Of a stretch of DNA of 64,000 nucleotides, positions 34,852 through 44,454 are shown in pieces. Within the stretch, counting starts at the first letter, position 1; the number at the start of each line of letters is the position of its first letter. A program made the translations under genes and the position numbers. The DNA is from Bacteroidota bacterium (GTDB taxonomy: Bacteria > Bacteroidota > Bacteroidia > B-17B0 > Aurantibacillaceae), in assembly GCA_029237825.1 (NCBI GenBank), contig JAQZBQ010000005.1, positions 1 through 64,000 of the forward strand, written 5' to 3'. The notes beneath the pieces were generated by a model that was not told where the DNA came from, did no database searches, and saw only the letters and a program-made list of their open reading frames with translations.

Positions 34852-35763
34852 ATGAAAAATATAACAGTGATAGGAAGCGGGACAATGGGAAATGGAATTG
34901 CCCACGTGTTTGCACAATTTGGATATGCCGTTAACCTGGTTGATATTAACGAAACCGCTCTACAAAAAGCATTGGCCACTATCTCGAAAAATATTGATCG
35001 CCAGGTAGCGAAAGGAACCGTTACAGAAAGTGAAAAAACCACTACTCTGGCTAACATTAAAACTTTTACAAAATTAGAAGACGGTGTAAAGAACGCAGAT
35101 TTGGTAGTTGAAGCTGCCAGTGAAAACGTTAATGTGAAACTGTCGATTTTTAAGCAGTTGGATGAAATTTGTCCGGCAGAAACAATTCTTGCCAGCAATA
35201 CGTCTTCTATATCTATCACGCAAATTGCTGCTGCGACTAAACGTCCTGATAAAGTAATCGGAATGCACTTTATGAACCCGGTTCCGGTTATGAAACTTGT
35301 TGAAGTGATCAGGGGTTATTCAACCAGTAATGAAGTGTGTTCCACCGTCATGGAACTTTCAAAAAAATTAAGTAAAACTCCGGTTGAAGTAAACGATTAC
35401 CCTGGTTTTGTTGCCAATAAAATTCTAATGCCGATGATTAATGAAGCAATCATTACCCTGTATGAAGGAGTTGCCGGTGTTGAAGAAATTGATACCGTTA
35501 TGAAACTTGGCATGGCCCATCCAATGGGTCCGTTGCAACTGGCCGACTTTATCGGATTGGATGTATGCCTTAATATTTTAAGGGTTTTACAGGATGGATT
35601 TGGTAACCCGAAATATGCGCCATGTCCATTGTTGGTTAACATGGTAACAGCCGGGCACCTTGGGGCAAAAAGTGGGAAGGGATTTTATGATTATTCAGGC
35701 GGATCAAAAGAACTGGTTTTAGCTGATCGCTTCAGGAAACAAAACTCTTCTGTCTTAGCTTAA
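34852..35763 (+). CDS. 3-hydroxybutyryl-CoA / 3-hydroxyacyl-CoA dehydrogenase
   Basis: NAD(P)-dependent oxidation or reduction of the 3-hydroxyacyl group in short-chain acyl-CoA metabolism. It has 303 residues. The Rossmann motif GSGTMG is at 8-13, with the adenine-ribose Asp in NLVDIN. ASNTSSISIT and the catalytic His region GMHFMNPVPVMKLVEVI are intact. NDYPGFVANKILMPMINEA and MGPLQLADFIGLD define the C-terminal dimer domain. It starts a co-directional run of four genes ending at the GAPDH terminator. Confidence 0.94.
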   Translation: MKNITVIGSGTMGNGIAHVFAQFGYAVNLVDINETALQKALATISKNIDRQVAKGTVTESEKTTTLANIKTFTKLEDGVKNADLVVEAASENVNVKLSIFKQLDEICPAETILASNTSSISITQIAAATKRPDKVIGMHFMNPVPVMKLVEVIRGYSTSNEVCSTVMELSKKLSKTPVEVNDYPGFVANKILMPMINEAIITLYEGVAGVEEIDTVMKLGMAHPMGPLQLADFIGLDVCLNILRVLQDGFGNPKYAPCPLLVNMVTAGHLGAKSGKGFYDYSGGSKELVLADRFRKQNSSVLA

Positions 35764-35768
35764 AAAAT

Positions 35769-36221
35769 ATGCCAGAAAACTCTACATTTCCCGTTGAATA
35801 TCCACCAATAAAAAGTGCGGGGGTGTACTATTTTAACACATCATCGGGTTTGCGTTATGAAGTTCGTTTTGGGCGCAGACAGGATAATATTTTGCATTCC
35901 ACCATTGTTTTCGGAGTAATTAACGAGGAGTTTGAGGGCGAGGAATACGTTACCACTAACCGTGGAGAAGTATACCGGGTTATGAATACTATCGTTAAAA
36001 TTGTAAAAGATTTTATGGAACATCACTCAAAAGTTAACATTTACGAATTCCATGCAATTGACCGTGATGATGAAGAGGCGCATTCTCCGGAAGAATTAAA
36101 AAAGAATAAAATTAAAGTGAACGCACGTTTAAAGTTATACAAGCGGTATCTGCCTAAAATTTTTGAACATGGCTGGAATTTTAATTTTGAGGGGAATAAT
36201 GCAATAGTAACTAAAATTTAA
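35769..36221 (+). CDS. Hypothetical protein (DUF6934-like layout)
   Basis: A 150-residue soluble protein. A beta-rich first half (YYFNTSSGLRYEVRFGRR) is followed by VTTNRGEVYRVMNTIVKIVKDF, a pattern seen in small Bacteroidota and plasmid proteins of the DUF6934 type. An acidic insertion (DRDDEEAHSPEE) precedes a C-terminal RLKLYKRYLPKIFEHGWNF segment. The similarity is by eye and uncertain. It lies 5 bp after the dehydrogenase gene. No function can be given. Confidence 0.7.
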   Translation: MPENSTFPVEYPPIKSAGVYYFNTSSGLRYEVRFGRRQDNILHSTIVFGVINEEFEGEEYVTTNRGEVYRVMNTIVKIVKDFMEHHSKVNIYEFHAIDRDDEEAHSPEELKKNKIKVNARLKLYKRYLPKIFEHGWNFNFEGNNAIVTKI

Positions 36222-36284
36222 TTCGCAAAATTTGACAGGCGAAAATCAATCATATTAACATCAATTCAAGGGATTAACAGGAAC

Positions 36285-36986
36285 ATGGCCGTTTATAAAT
36301 TTAAATTATTCATCGAGGATAACGAAGATATTTACAGGGAGATTGAAATATTATCCGGACAAACTTTCGAAGATTTCCATATTGCAATTCAGGAAGCATA
36401 TAAGTTTGATAAGAAACACGCAGCATCTTTTTTTGTGAGCGATGATTATTGGAGAAAAGACCAGGAAATTACGCTGAGGGAACAAGACCTGCCGTTAGAC
36501 GAGGAAGAAATACGCAAAAATGTTTCGCCGAAGAAACTCATGTCAAAAACTAAAATCGCGAAATACATTGACAGCCCGCGCCAGAGATTTATGTATGTGT
36601 TTGATCCCAGCGTTAAATGGTCGTTTTGCATCGAGTTGATGAAAATATTGCCGGATAATCCAAAGGGAAATTACCCGGCATGCGTAAAATCAATAGGATC
36701 TGCGCCTAAGCAATATAAACAGGATCTGACGCCTAAGGGTGAAATGACGCCTGAACAGGCAATGGCTGCCTTGCTGAATGAACCGGAAATTGCCGATGAA
36801 AGTGAAATTTATAAAGCCATAAAAAACGATACTATTGGAATTGATGAAGGAGATTTGAATCATCTGGAAGGTGAAGAAGGAGAAGAAGCCTTAGTGGAGG
36901 AGGATGAGGTATTTGGCGATGCCGATGAAGATTTAGACCATGATGAAGAAGTTCCTGAAGGCTATGGAACTTCTGATGAAGATTAA
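36285..36986 (+). CDS. pRiA4b ORF-3-family protein with acidic tail
   Basis: A 233-residue protein. Residues 1-150 match the pRiA4b ORF-3 pattern: YKFKLFIEDNEDIYREIEI, then LSGQTFEDFHIAIQEAY, FFVSDDYW and FMYVFDPSVKWSFCIELMKI. The last 80 residues are strongly acidic (EGEEGEEALVEEDEVFGDAD). The fold is known from plasmid and transposon contexts, but many Bacteroidota carry a chromosomal copy beside housekeeping genes, as here. It precedes the GAPDH gene by 27 bp. Function unknown. Confidence 0.8.
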   Translation: MAVYKFKLFIEDNEDIYREIEILSGQTFEDFHIAIQEAYKFDKKHAASFFVSDDYWRKDQEITLREQDLPLDEEEIRKNVSPKKLMSKTKIAKYIDSPRQRFMYVFDPSVKWSFCIELMKILPDNPKGNYPACVKSIGSAPKQYKQDLTPKGEMTPEQAMAALLNEPEIADESEIYKAIKNDTIGIDEGDLNHLEGEEGEEALVEEDEVFGDADEDLDHDEEVPEGYGTSDED

Positions 36987-37013
36987 ACATGAAAAAATAA
37001 AACACAGATAACT

Positions 37014-38477
37014 ATGCAAATCACGGAAAAAGCAAATGCTGCTTATGAAACTCAGTTGAATGAATGGATTGTTCAGGAAAAAGCAGCCATTGAATTAATT
37101 GGTACAATTGGAAAATTATGGTTCGAAAAGTCAATTGAACTCATTTTATTCAGGAATCAACTTGTTGACAGAAGTGTAAGTGAGATTATGAATCTTCACT
37201 TATACGCGAAAAACATTGTGAAAAAAACTATTTCTGTTAATGATACCCTGGCAATTGCTAACGCCATTTATGAATTAGATGTATGTCCTTCACGTGTTGA
37301 TATTGGAAAATTAGCATTTGAGTATCAACAGGAAAAAGCAAACTTTAAAACCGTAAATGATTTCATTGGAAATAAATTAAAAGATTTCATCGGATCAAAA
37401 TCAACGGTTACACCAAAAGATGTTGTGTTATTTGGTTTTGGCCGTATTGGCCGTTTAGCGGCAAGAGAATTGATTTCACAGGCTGGTAAAGGTGAGCAGC
37501 TAAGGTTACGTGCGATAGTTACCCGTGGAAATAGCAGCGAAGAAATTATTAAACGTGCCGACTTGCTACGCACTGATTCTGTTCATGGTAACTTCCCTGG
37601 AACTGTTATTGAAGACCTGGAAAATAAAGCATTAATCATTAACGGACATACCGTTCACATGATTGATGCTAAAAATCCAGAAGATGTGGATTATACCTCT
37701 TACGGAATTGATAACGCATTATTAATTGATAATACGGGTGTGTTCCGCGATGATGTTGAATTAAGCCGTCATTTGAAAGCCAAAGGTATTTCAAAAGTCC
37801 TGTTAACTGCTCCTGCAAAAGGAAATGTTCCAAATGTAGTTCATGGCGTTAACCATGAAACGGTTGATGTAAAAAATCAACAGATTTTTTCAGCAGCATC
37901 CTGTACAACCAATGCCATTATGCCAATACTTTATGTAATTGATAAGGAACTTGGAATTGAGAAAGGCCATATTGAAACTGTACACTCGTATACAAACGAT
38001 CAGAACTTACTGGATAATTACCACAAAAAATCACGTCGTGGACGCTCGGCGGCATTAAACATGGTAATTACTGAAACCGGTGCAGAAAGCGCTTTGAAAA
38101 AGGTGCTTCCGCATTTATCAGGTAAATTTACGGCTAACTCGGTAAGGGTACCAACTCCTAACGTTTCATTGGCAATTCTGAATTTGAATATCAAGAAAGA
38201 AGTAACGCAATCAGAAGTAAACGAAATTATCCGAAATTATGCCTTAAACGGATCTTTGGTTGAACAAATTCAGTACGCTTTTAGTAACGAGTTAGTTTCT
38301 TCAGATATTATTGGGAACCCTTGTCCTTCGGTATTCGATAGTAATGCAACGATCATATCCCCGGACAAAAAAAGTATAGTACTGTATGTATGGTATGATA
38401 ACGAATACGGCTATACACGCCAGGTAATTCGCTTTTCAAAACATATAGCAGAAGTTAGAAGAGCCACGTACTATTAA
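37014..38477 (+). CDS. gap: Glyceraldehyde-3-phosphate dehydrogenase, long form
   Basis: Oxidises glyceraldehyde 3-phosphate to 1,3-bisphosphoglycerate with NAD(P). It has 487 residues, about 150 longer than classical GAPDH. The extra part is an N-terminal helical domain (1-135) with KLWFEKSIELILFRNQLVD. The Rossmann domain begins with VVLFGFGRIGRLAARELI near 140. The catalytic Cys is C297 in SAASCTTNAI, followed by the catalytic His in VHSYTNDQ. The C-terminal WYDNEYGYTRQVIRF is typical. The extended form is known in Bacteroidota and some other groups. Confidence 0.93.
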   Translation: MQITEKANAAYETQLNEWIVQEKAAIELIGTIGKLWFEKSIELILFRNQLVDRSVSEIMNLHLYAKNIVKKTISVNDTLAIANAIYELDVCPSRVDIGKLAFEYQQEKANFKTVNDFIGNKLKDFIGSKSTVTPKDVVLFGFGRIGRLAARELISQAGKGEQLRLRAIVTRGNSSEEIIKRADLLRTDSVHGNFPGTVIEDLENKALIINGHTVHMIDAKNPEDVDYTSYGIDNALLIDNTGVFRDDVELSRHLKAKGISKVLLTAPAKGNVPNVVHGVNHETVDVKNQQIFSAASCTTNAIMPILYVIDKELGIEKGHIETVHSYTNDQNLLDNYHKKSRRGRSAALNMVITETGAESALKKVLPHLSGKFTANSVRVPTPNVSLAILNLNIKKEVTQSEVNEIIRNYALNGSLVEQIQYAFSNELVSSDIIGNPCPSVFDSNATIISPDKKSIVLYVWYDNEYGYTRQVIRFSKHIAEVRRATYY

Positions 38478-38495
38478 TCATATTACTAAAAAAAC

Positions 38496-38522
38496 AAAAC
38501 CCTGGTTGATAGCCAGGGTTTT
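38496..38522 (+). terminator. Intrinsic terminator after the GAPDH gene
   Basis: AAAACCCTGG (38496-38505) pairs with CCAGGGTTTT (38513-38522) and is followed by further Ts. It lies 18 bp past the GAPDH stop and ends the run begun at 34852. Confidence 0.9.
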
Positions 38523-38609
38523 TTGTTGAACAACGTTATCCATTCGGATAAAGTAATACTATCTAAATAATCCAAAACAAAAACAGAGTATAGAAATTAA
38601 CCAATAATG

Positions 38610-39020
38610 TTATTTCTTTAACGGACTACGAGAGTGCTTTTGATAATTTTGAAAACCCTCTAAAATGTACCCTTTCAAAAGTTGTTCATTCAATGGTTTC
38701 TCAATGGTTTTGTAAATGAAATTCCTTTTTCCAGCTTCCAATACTTCTTGGTCGTCGGTAAAAGCACTCAATAAAATCCCTGTCTGATAAGGACGTGTTT
38801 TAATTGTCTCTTCCAGGAATTGAGTTCCCAGTTTCCCCGGCATCCGCTAATCAGATACAATAACCTGAATCTCCTTATTGGATTCTAGAATATTCTCAGC
38901 ATCATGAGCTGATAGCGCAGTTAAAACAGTGAAATCCCTTCTAAACGCAGCTTTAAAGGATTCAAGATTTTTAATCTCATCATCCACAAACAACACATTT
39001 ATTTCATGTCTTTCACTCAT
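38610..39020 (-). pseudogene. Response-regulator receiver protein interrupted by an in-frame TAG
   Basis: Read from ATG 39020 on the minus strand, this is a 136-codon single-domain receiver: MSERHEINVLFVDDE with the acidic pair D13/D14, the phospho-acceptor D57 in VIVSD, and after the break RMPGKLGTQFLEE, LLSAFTDD and YKTIEKPL with the conserved Lys. Codon 58 (38847-38849) is TAG where relatives have Gln (SDQRMPG), a single CAG or CAA to TAG change. Everything else is intact, so the loss is recent or a sequencing error. A downstream ATG at 38843 could only yield a fragment lacking the active-site Asp. Confidence 0.85.
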
Positions 39021-39135
39021 AAACTGATAATCCTCAAAAGCAATATTAGGAAAAAATTATGAATTCATCCGAAACCGCTTTATATCTGGTTAGATTTTTT
39101 TGATAAGTGGTCAGGATATCCATTTCTTCAAACTC

Positions 39136-41697
39136 CTAAAATATAATTTCGTTTTTCTTTTTTGCCAGGTAAAAACCCATACCCACTGCTAATAATAACA
39201 CTATGGATCCAATCATAGCAATCCGGTTTCCTGTTTTATAAATCTGAGGCTCAAACTTAAATTCTACTTTGTGCTTTCCAGCCGGAATCTCCATCCCGCG
39301 CAAAACATAATTCACTGCCGTGTGCGGGGTTAATACACCATCAACATATGCGTTCCAACCTTTCGGGTAAAAAATTTCGGAAAAAACAGCAAATCCTTTT
39401 TCCTTGGCTTCAGTTTCGTAAAGCAAATTATTTGGTTTATAAGATTGAAGAGTAATTTTGCCGTCGTTATTATAACCATTGCTTACCGCAACCATCTCTT
39501 TATTTTTTTGCTGAATTACCGCTTCGCGTTTTGTGTCTAAATTAAAAAGTGCAACAATTTCCGAATCCGCATTAGGTACAGTTTTGATTCTTTTCACAAA
39601 CCATGCATTTCCATTGGCTTGTGGGTTAGGTATAGCAAATACCTGATCTTTTGCCGGAACAATTACATATTTAGTGTTTAACATATTTAGCACACCCAAT
39701 TTTTGCATATGAACCATCATTAAAGAATCATTTTGGATGGCAGAATTTAAACCATCATAAAAAGCATTAATCTCTTTACCTAAATGAAAATCGATAATTT
39801 CCTGATACTTTTTGAGTTTTGCACCATGGTAGCCCCCAACCGACTTGTGATAATAGGACGTGGCTGCGTCATTAAAAGTGCTTGTGGATAGGTTAAGGAC
39901 GCGGTAATCAAGGCTTTTATCCTGCAATATTTGTTCGTCGGCCTCAGATTTTGCGGGCGGAGCATTGTATTGCGCTTTTGGAACGAAATTTTTTTCGTCC
40001 AAATACCTTCCTGCAATTGGCCATAAATCTGCCAAAAAGAAAATGCCCATCGTTACCAGGAACAATTCAAGCTTTAACTTTTTTGTTAGAAATAAAAACA
40101 AAAAAATTGATGCCAAACCTATAAAAATTAAGGAGCGACGGGCATCACTTTTGAAAATAGCTTCCCGTGCCTTTTCAATGTTAGCAAGAAAATCGGGCAT
40201 AAACTGAACAATCTGGGCGTCAGGAGCCCCGCTTTGCTTAAATTGATTGATAATCTGAGTTTCTTCACCTGGCGGAATAAAAGAATTGGTAACAGAAGGC
40301 ATGAACGCGCTTATTAAACAAAATCCGCCAATAACCACAATAGAAATAATCAACACTTTTTTCAATTCCAGCTGCTTATTTATAAAGGGCAATTGAAAAT
40401 TCTCATTTTTCTGAGAAGCCTTAATAAATTTATCTAAAGCCAGAACGGCTAATAGCGGAATTGTAAGTTCAGCAATAACCAGGATCATCGACACGGCTCT
40501 GAATTTATTATAACCGGGGAGGTAATCCATGAATATGTTGGTTAGTCCCATAAAATTTTTCCCCCAGGCAAGCATAACTGACAGGAGCGTTCCTAATACC
40601 AAAGGCCACTTCAAAGGGTGATCAATTATAAAAAGTCCTAAAAAGGCAAGTAAAACTACAATGGCACCAATATAAACCGGTCCGCTGGTGAAAGGTTGCT
40701 CTCCAAAATAAGCACTGCTTTGAGCAACCTGCTCCCGCATTTGCGGATCCACATGCTTCAACGCATCTTTATCTGCTCTTCCAATAGCATCAGAAGGTCC
40801 ACCTTTAAAATTAGGAATTAGAAAAGTAAACGTCTCTCCTACCCCATAACTCCATTGCGTTGCGTAATCACGATCAAGGCCTGAAGTAGTATTTGCTTTA
40901 TTTGTTTGAAGATCAGCATTAATTGTAAGTTCCGTTTTTCCTCTTGTGGTATACTGACCGTATTCATAAGTGGTTAGAAGGTTACCGGCGTTTGGCAAAA
41001 CCCCTATAACGGATGCTAAAATAAATAATCCGACAGCCATGAAAAATGGTTTCAAAGATTTTTGCTTTACAGCCATGATGAAATAAGTAATAAAGACCAA
41101 GGCAAACAGCATAAAACCATAATATGAAATCTGAACGTGATTAGCGTTTAATTCTAATCCCATAAACAAGGTTGTAACCGCAAAACCAAGCCAGTGCTTC
41201 CCTCGCAACAATAAAATAATTCCGCCTAATAAAGGAGCCAGATAGCCAATAGCGTTGGCTTTGGAGTTATGGCCGGCCTCCAGAATGATAAAGAAATAAG
41301 ACGAAAAACCGTATGCTAGAGCTCCCACGATTGCAAGCCACGGGCTTATCTCCAAACACAACAATAAAATGAAAAAACCAATAAAACATAGAAAAATATA
41401 GCCACTTGGATGTGGCAAAAACAAATGAAAAATCTGATCAATATGGCCTAACCAATTACCCGGGTGTAAGGTAGAAACCTGATAGGCGGGCATTCCACCA
41501 AACATCGAATTCGTCCACAATGCCTCGGCACCTTCGGTTTTCCTGAAGTCAATTACTTCCTGACTCATTCCGCGGTGCCTAACGATATCTCCCTGTTGTA
41601 AAGCTTTACCTGATAATAACGGACTAAAATGCACCAGGGTTATAACAGCAAATAAAACAACTGCTATAAGGTGTGGCAAATACTTTTTTAAGTTCAT
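39136..41697 (-). CDS. YfhO-family-like polytopic membrane protein
   Basis: A large, 853-residue membrane protein with about 13 hydrophobic segments. The first extracellular loop has the pattern GDIVRHRGMSQEVIDFRK followed by LWTNSMFGGMPAYQ, as in YfhO/GT-C-like proteins that use lipid-linked sugars. A large soluble domain (about 560-820) ends with KGWNAYVDGVLTPHTAVNY and LRGMEIPAGKHKVEFKFEP, a typical YfhO ending. The final hydrophobic helix is followed by LAKKKNE. A role in glycosyl transfer onto cell-surface polymers is inferred from family data only. The divergent ABC exporter begins 86 bp away. Confidence 0.88.
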   Translation of the reverse strand: MNLKKYLPHLIAVVLFAVITLVHFSPLLSGKALQQGDIVRHRGMSQEVIDFRKTEGAEALWTNSMFGGMPAYQVSTLHPGNWLGHIDQIFHLFLPHPSGYIFLCFIGFFILLLCLEISPWLAIVGALAYGFSSYFFIILEAGHNSKANAIGYLAPLLGGIILLLRGKHWLGFAVTTLFMGLELNANHVQISYYGFMLFALVFITYFIMAVKQKSLKPFFMAVGLFILASVIGVLPNAGNLLTTYEYGQYTTRGKTELTINADLQTNKANTTSGLDRDYATQWSYGVGETFTFLIPNFKGGPSDAIGRADKDALKHVDPQMREQVAQSSAYFGEQPFTSGPVYIGAIVVLLAFLGLFIIDHPLKWPLVLGTLLSVMLAWGKNFMGLTNIFMDYLPGYNKFRAVSMILVIAELTIPLLAVLALDKFIKASQKNENFQLPFINKQLELKKVLIISIVVIGGFCLISAFMPSVTNSFIPPGEETQIINQFKQSGAPDAQIVQFMPDFLANIEKAREAIFKSDARRSLIFIGLASIFLFLFLTKKLKLELFLVTMGIFFLADLWPIAGRYLDEKNFVPKAQYNAPPAKSEADEQILQDKSLDYRVLNLSTSTFNDAATSYYHKSVGGYHGAKLKKYQEIIDFHLGKEINAFYDGLNSAIQNDSLMMVHMQKLGVLNMLNTKYVIVPAKDQVFAIPNPQANGNAWFVKRIKTVPNADSEIVALFNLDTKREAVIQQKNKEMVAVSNGYNNDGKITLQSYKPNNLLYETEAKEKGFAVFSEIFYPKGWNAYVDGVLTPHTAVNYVLRGMEIPAGKHKVEFKFEPQIYKTGNRIAMIGSIVLLLAVGMGFYLAKKKNEIIF

Positions 41698-41769
41698 ATA
41701 ATTGGTTTTTAGGCAAATATAAGAAACTGTTTAACTTAATAATACCAGGGAAAAGGATAATTTTATTTG

Positions 41770-41777
41770 TATTTTCG
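41770..41777 (+). promoter_or_regulatory. -7-like box six bases before the ABC exporter start
   Basis: TATTTTCG differs from TAnnTTTG at one base and is followed by six bases and ATG 41784. Confidence 0.4.
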
Positions 41778-41783
41778 TGACCA

Positions 41784-43631
41784 ATGAAGAAGCTTTTTTC
41801 GGTTTTAAAATATACAAGAGAATATAAAAAATTTACCGCGTTAAACATTATCTTTAATATTCTCTTTTCGGTGTTTTCTGTATTTTCCATTTCATTGGTC
41901 ATTCCATTTTTAGATCTTCTATTCAAAAGCAATTTATTAGACTACCAGGTTATTGTGAGCAAAGGAGAACCGATTTTAGGTTTTTCCATGAAAGGCGCAA
42001 TTGATTGGGCTTATTACCACATGTCCTTTATTATCATCGGGCAGGGAAAAGCACATGCACTTTTTTTAATTTGTGTAGTTGTGTTTATAGCTACGTTTTT
42101 AAAAAATACCTCACGGTATTTTGCGATGTATTTTTTGGCGCCAATCCGAAATGGCGTTGTGAAAGATTTACGTAATAAAATGATGAGAAAAGCACTTCAT
42201 TTACCATTATCTTATTTCAGCGATGAACGGAAAGGCGATATGATGAGCAGGATGACCACGGATGTAATTGAAATTGAATGGTCTATCATGCAGTCGCTTG
42301 AACTTATTTTCAGGGAACCTTTGATTATTTTATTTTCATTAGCGGCTCTTATTTTCATCAGTCCATACCTTACTCTTTACGTTTTTTTGCTTTTACCAGT
42401 AGCTGGCCTGGTAGTAGCCCTGGTGAGCAAAAGCCTTAAAAGCCGCTCAACTAAAGGAAAAATAGTTTTCGGGCAGTTATTTAATATCATGGAAGAAACA
42501 TTAGGTGCCATGAAGGTTATTAAAGCATTTACAGGCGAGAGTTTTGTTCAGCGTAAATTTGAAAAAGTAAATGAGGAGTATAACAACATTTCCGTTGGAT
42601 TATATCGCCGGGCCGATTTAACCTCTCCCATCAGTGAAACGGTAGTGCTTGGGGTGTTATTATTGATTTTATATATTGGTGGAACAATGGTTTTTAATGG
42701 AACGGGCGGTTTATCCGGAGCTGAATTTATTGGGTATTTCGCCGTCGCCTCTCAGATTGTACCTCCTATAAAACAAATTACGCTGGCTTATAATAACCTT
42801 CAAAAAGGATTAGCCTCGGAGGAGCGCATTGAAAAAATATTAAATGCAGACAATCCTATTGTCAGTATGCCAAATGCGAAAAATATTAATCAATTTACGC
42901 ACCAAATCGAATTTAGAAACGTTTCGTTTGCTTACCACAAAGGCGATACTGGATACGTTTTAAAAAATATCAATTTAAATATACCCAAAGGAAAAACAAT
43001 TGCACTGGTGGGACAAAGTGGAAGCGGAAAAACTACACTGGCTGATATGATTCCACGCTTTTATGATACGGATCTTGGGGAAATCAGGATAGATGGCGTT
43101 TTATTAAAAGAAATTGATCTTGAAAGTTTAAGAAAGCAGATTGGCGTCGTAACTCAGGAAAGCATTTTATTTAATGATACAATCGAAAACAATATCACGT
43201 TTGGGATCGAGGCAATTGATAAGGAAAAAATTGTGGAGGCAGCACAAATTGCCAACGCCCACGAATTTATCATGAACCAACCTAATGGCTACCAAACAAA
43301 TATTGGCGATCGGGGAGGAAAGTTAAGCGGCGGCCAACGGCAACGTATCAGTATTGCGCGGGCCATCCTCAAAAATCCACCTATTTTAATTTTAGATGAA
43401 GCCACCAGTGCGTTGGATACAGAAAGTGAAAAATTAGTTCAAGATGCACTTGCTAATTTGATGAAGAACCGAACCAGTATCGTTATTGCCCACAGACTCT
43501 CTACAATTGCTAATGCCGACGAAATCATTGTCATGAACAACGGCGACATTATAGAGCGGGGAAATCACACTGAACTCTTACTCTTAAACGGTTTTTATAA
43601 AAAACTGTGCGATATGCAAAGCTTTAAATAA
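41784..43631 (+). CDS. MsbA-like ABC exporter (fused permease and ATPase)
   Basis: A 615-residue half-transporter that should work as a homodimer. Residues about 20-330 hold six membrane segments with the loop MTTDVIEIEWSIMQSLELIF. The nucleotide-binding domain has Walker A GQSGSGKTT near 412-420, the Q-loop VTQESILFND, the signature LSGGQRQRISIARAI and Walker B LILDEATSALDTE. Such proteins in Bacteroidota often export lipid A-core or other lipids, but the substrate cannot be read from sequence. It is a single gene, convergent with the sigma factor gene. Confidence 0.92.
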   Translation: MKKLFSVLKYTREYKKFTALNIIFNILFSVFSVFSISLVIPFLDLLFKSNLLDYQVIVSKGEPILGFSMKGAIDWAYYHMSFIIIGQGKAHALFLICVVVFIATFLKNTSRYFAMYFLAPIRNGVVKDLRNKMMRKALHLPLSYFSDERKGDMMSRMTTDVIEIEWSIMQSLELIFREPLIILFSLAALIFISPYLTLYVFLLLPVAGLVVALVSKSLKSRSTKGKIVFGQLFNIMEETLGAMKVIKAFTGESFVQRKFEKVNEEYNNISVGLYRRADLTSPISETVVLGVLLLILYIGGTMVFNGTGGLSGAEFIGYFAVASQIVPPIKQITLAYNNLQKGLASEERIEKILNADNPIVSMPNAKNINQFTHQIEFRNVSFAYHKGDTGYVLKNINLNIPKGKTIALVGQSGSGKTTLADMIPRFYDTDLGEIRIDGVLLKEIDLESLRKQIGVVTQESILFNDTIENNITFGIEAIDKEKIVEAAQIANAHEFIMNQPNGYQTNIGDRGGKLSGGQRQRISIARAILKNPPILILDEATSALDTESEKLVQDALANLMKNRTSIVIAHRLSTIANADEIIVMNNGDIIERGNHTELLLLNGFYKKLCDMQSFK

Positions 43632-43657
43632 TCAGCTCATTTGATCCTGCAACAAAA

Positions 43658-43679
43658 AGCCTCTTCAACTGAAGAGGCT
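43658..43679 (-). terminator. Intrinsic terminator after the ECF sigma gene
   Basis: AGCCTCTTC (43658-43666) pairs with GAAGAGGCT (43671-43679), loop AACT, followed by five Ts on the minus strand. It may also end the convergent ABC gene, but the plus strand has no T-run. Confidence 0.85.
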
Positions 43680-43710
43680 CCTCGAAAACAAAAAACAAAA
43701 AACAAAATTC

Positions 43711-44307
43711 CTAAATGTAGATCTCCACATTTTTTTCCTCTATCATTTTCTTAAGATTTATCAGCGCATAACGCATTCTGCCCAACGACGTATTGATAGA
43801 AACATTAGTCACTTCGGCAATTTCTTTGAAACTCATATCATAATATGTCCTCATAATCACAACTTCCTTTTGATCAGGTGGCAAATCCCCCACGATTGAC
43901 CGGATTGAATTCTTGAATTGTTTTGATTGAGGAGAGTCTCTGCTGGAGGAAGTTTCAGGAATAATATCAAAAATACAGGTATGCTCTCCTTCATCATTAA
44001 TCACTGATGACACGGAAGGCATTTTCTTCACTTTCCGGAAATGATCAATAATTAAATTTTTTGCAATTCTCAATACCCACGGCAAAAACTTTCCTTCTTC
44101 GTTGTATTGATTACGTTTTAATGTTTGAATTACTTTAAAAAAAGTTTCCTGGAAAATATCTTCCGTAAGCACCTTATCTCTTGTAATTAAATATACATAA
44201 GAAAAAATGCGCCGCTTGTGACGTTTTACAAGAATTGAAAGTGATTCTTCATTACCATCCATATAGAGCTTAACCAGCTCGTTATCTGAAAGAAGTTGTA
44301 TAGACAT
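43711..44307 (-). CDS. ECF-type RNA polymerase sigma factor
   Basis: A 198-residue sigma-70 family protein of the ECF group. Region 2 is visible as FSYVYLITRDKVLTEDIFQE, followed by FLPWVLRIAKNLIIDHFRK. Region 4 has LPPDQKEVVIMRTYYDMSFK and EVTNVSINTSLGRMRYAL, the helix-turn-helix contacting the -35 region. A roughly 35-residue linker separates them. No adjacent anti-sigma factor is present, so the control mode is unclear. The upstream spacer (44308-44454) shows no exact -7 box that I trust. Confidence 0.93.
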   Translation of the reverse strand: MSIQLLSDNELVKLYMDGNEESLSILVKRHKRRIFSYVYLITRDKVLTEDIFQETFFKVIQTLKRNQYNEEGKFLPWVLRIAKNLIIDHFRKVKKMPSVSSVINDEGEHTCIFDIIPETSSSRDSPQSKQFKNSIRSIVGDLPPDQKEVVIMRTYYDMSFKEIAEVTNVSINTSLGRMRYALINLKKMIEEKNVEIYI

Positions 44308-44454
44308 TGGCTACAATTAAATTATTTGTTCAATAAAAATTTAAGTAGATGTCTATGCGATGGTAATTTTTTTAAGATTTATAATACAATAACCGAATTT
44401 ACAATTTTTTAAAATTGCTGAAACCACAATAGGGTGAAACCTATGTTTTAATTA

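Noticed and set aside
39046-39123. 25-codon minus-strand frame between the broken receiver gene and the YfhO gene
   Set aside because: Begins MDILTTYQKNLTRY after GAAGAA, but nothing supports it as a real gene.
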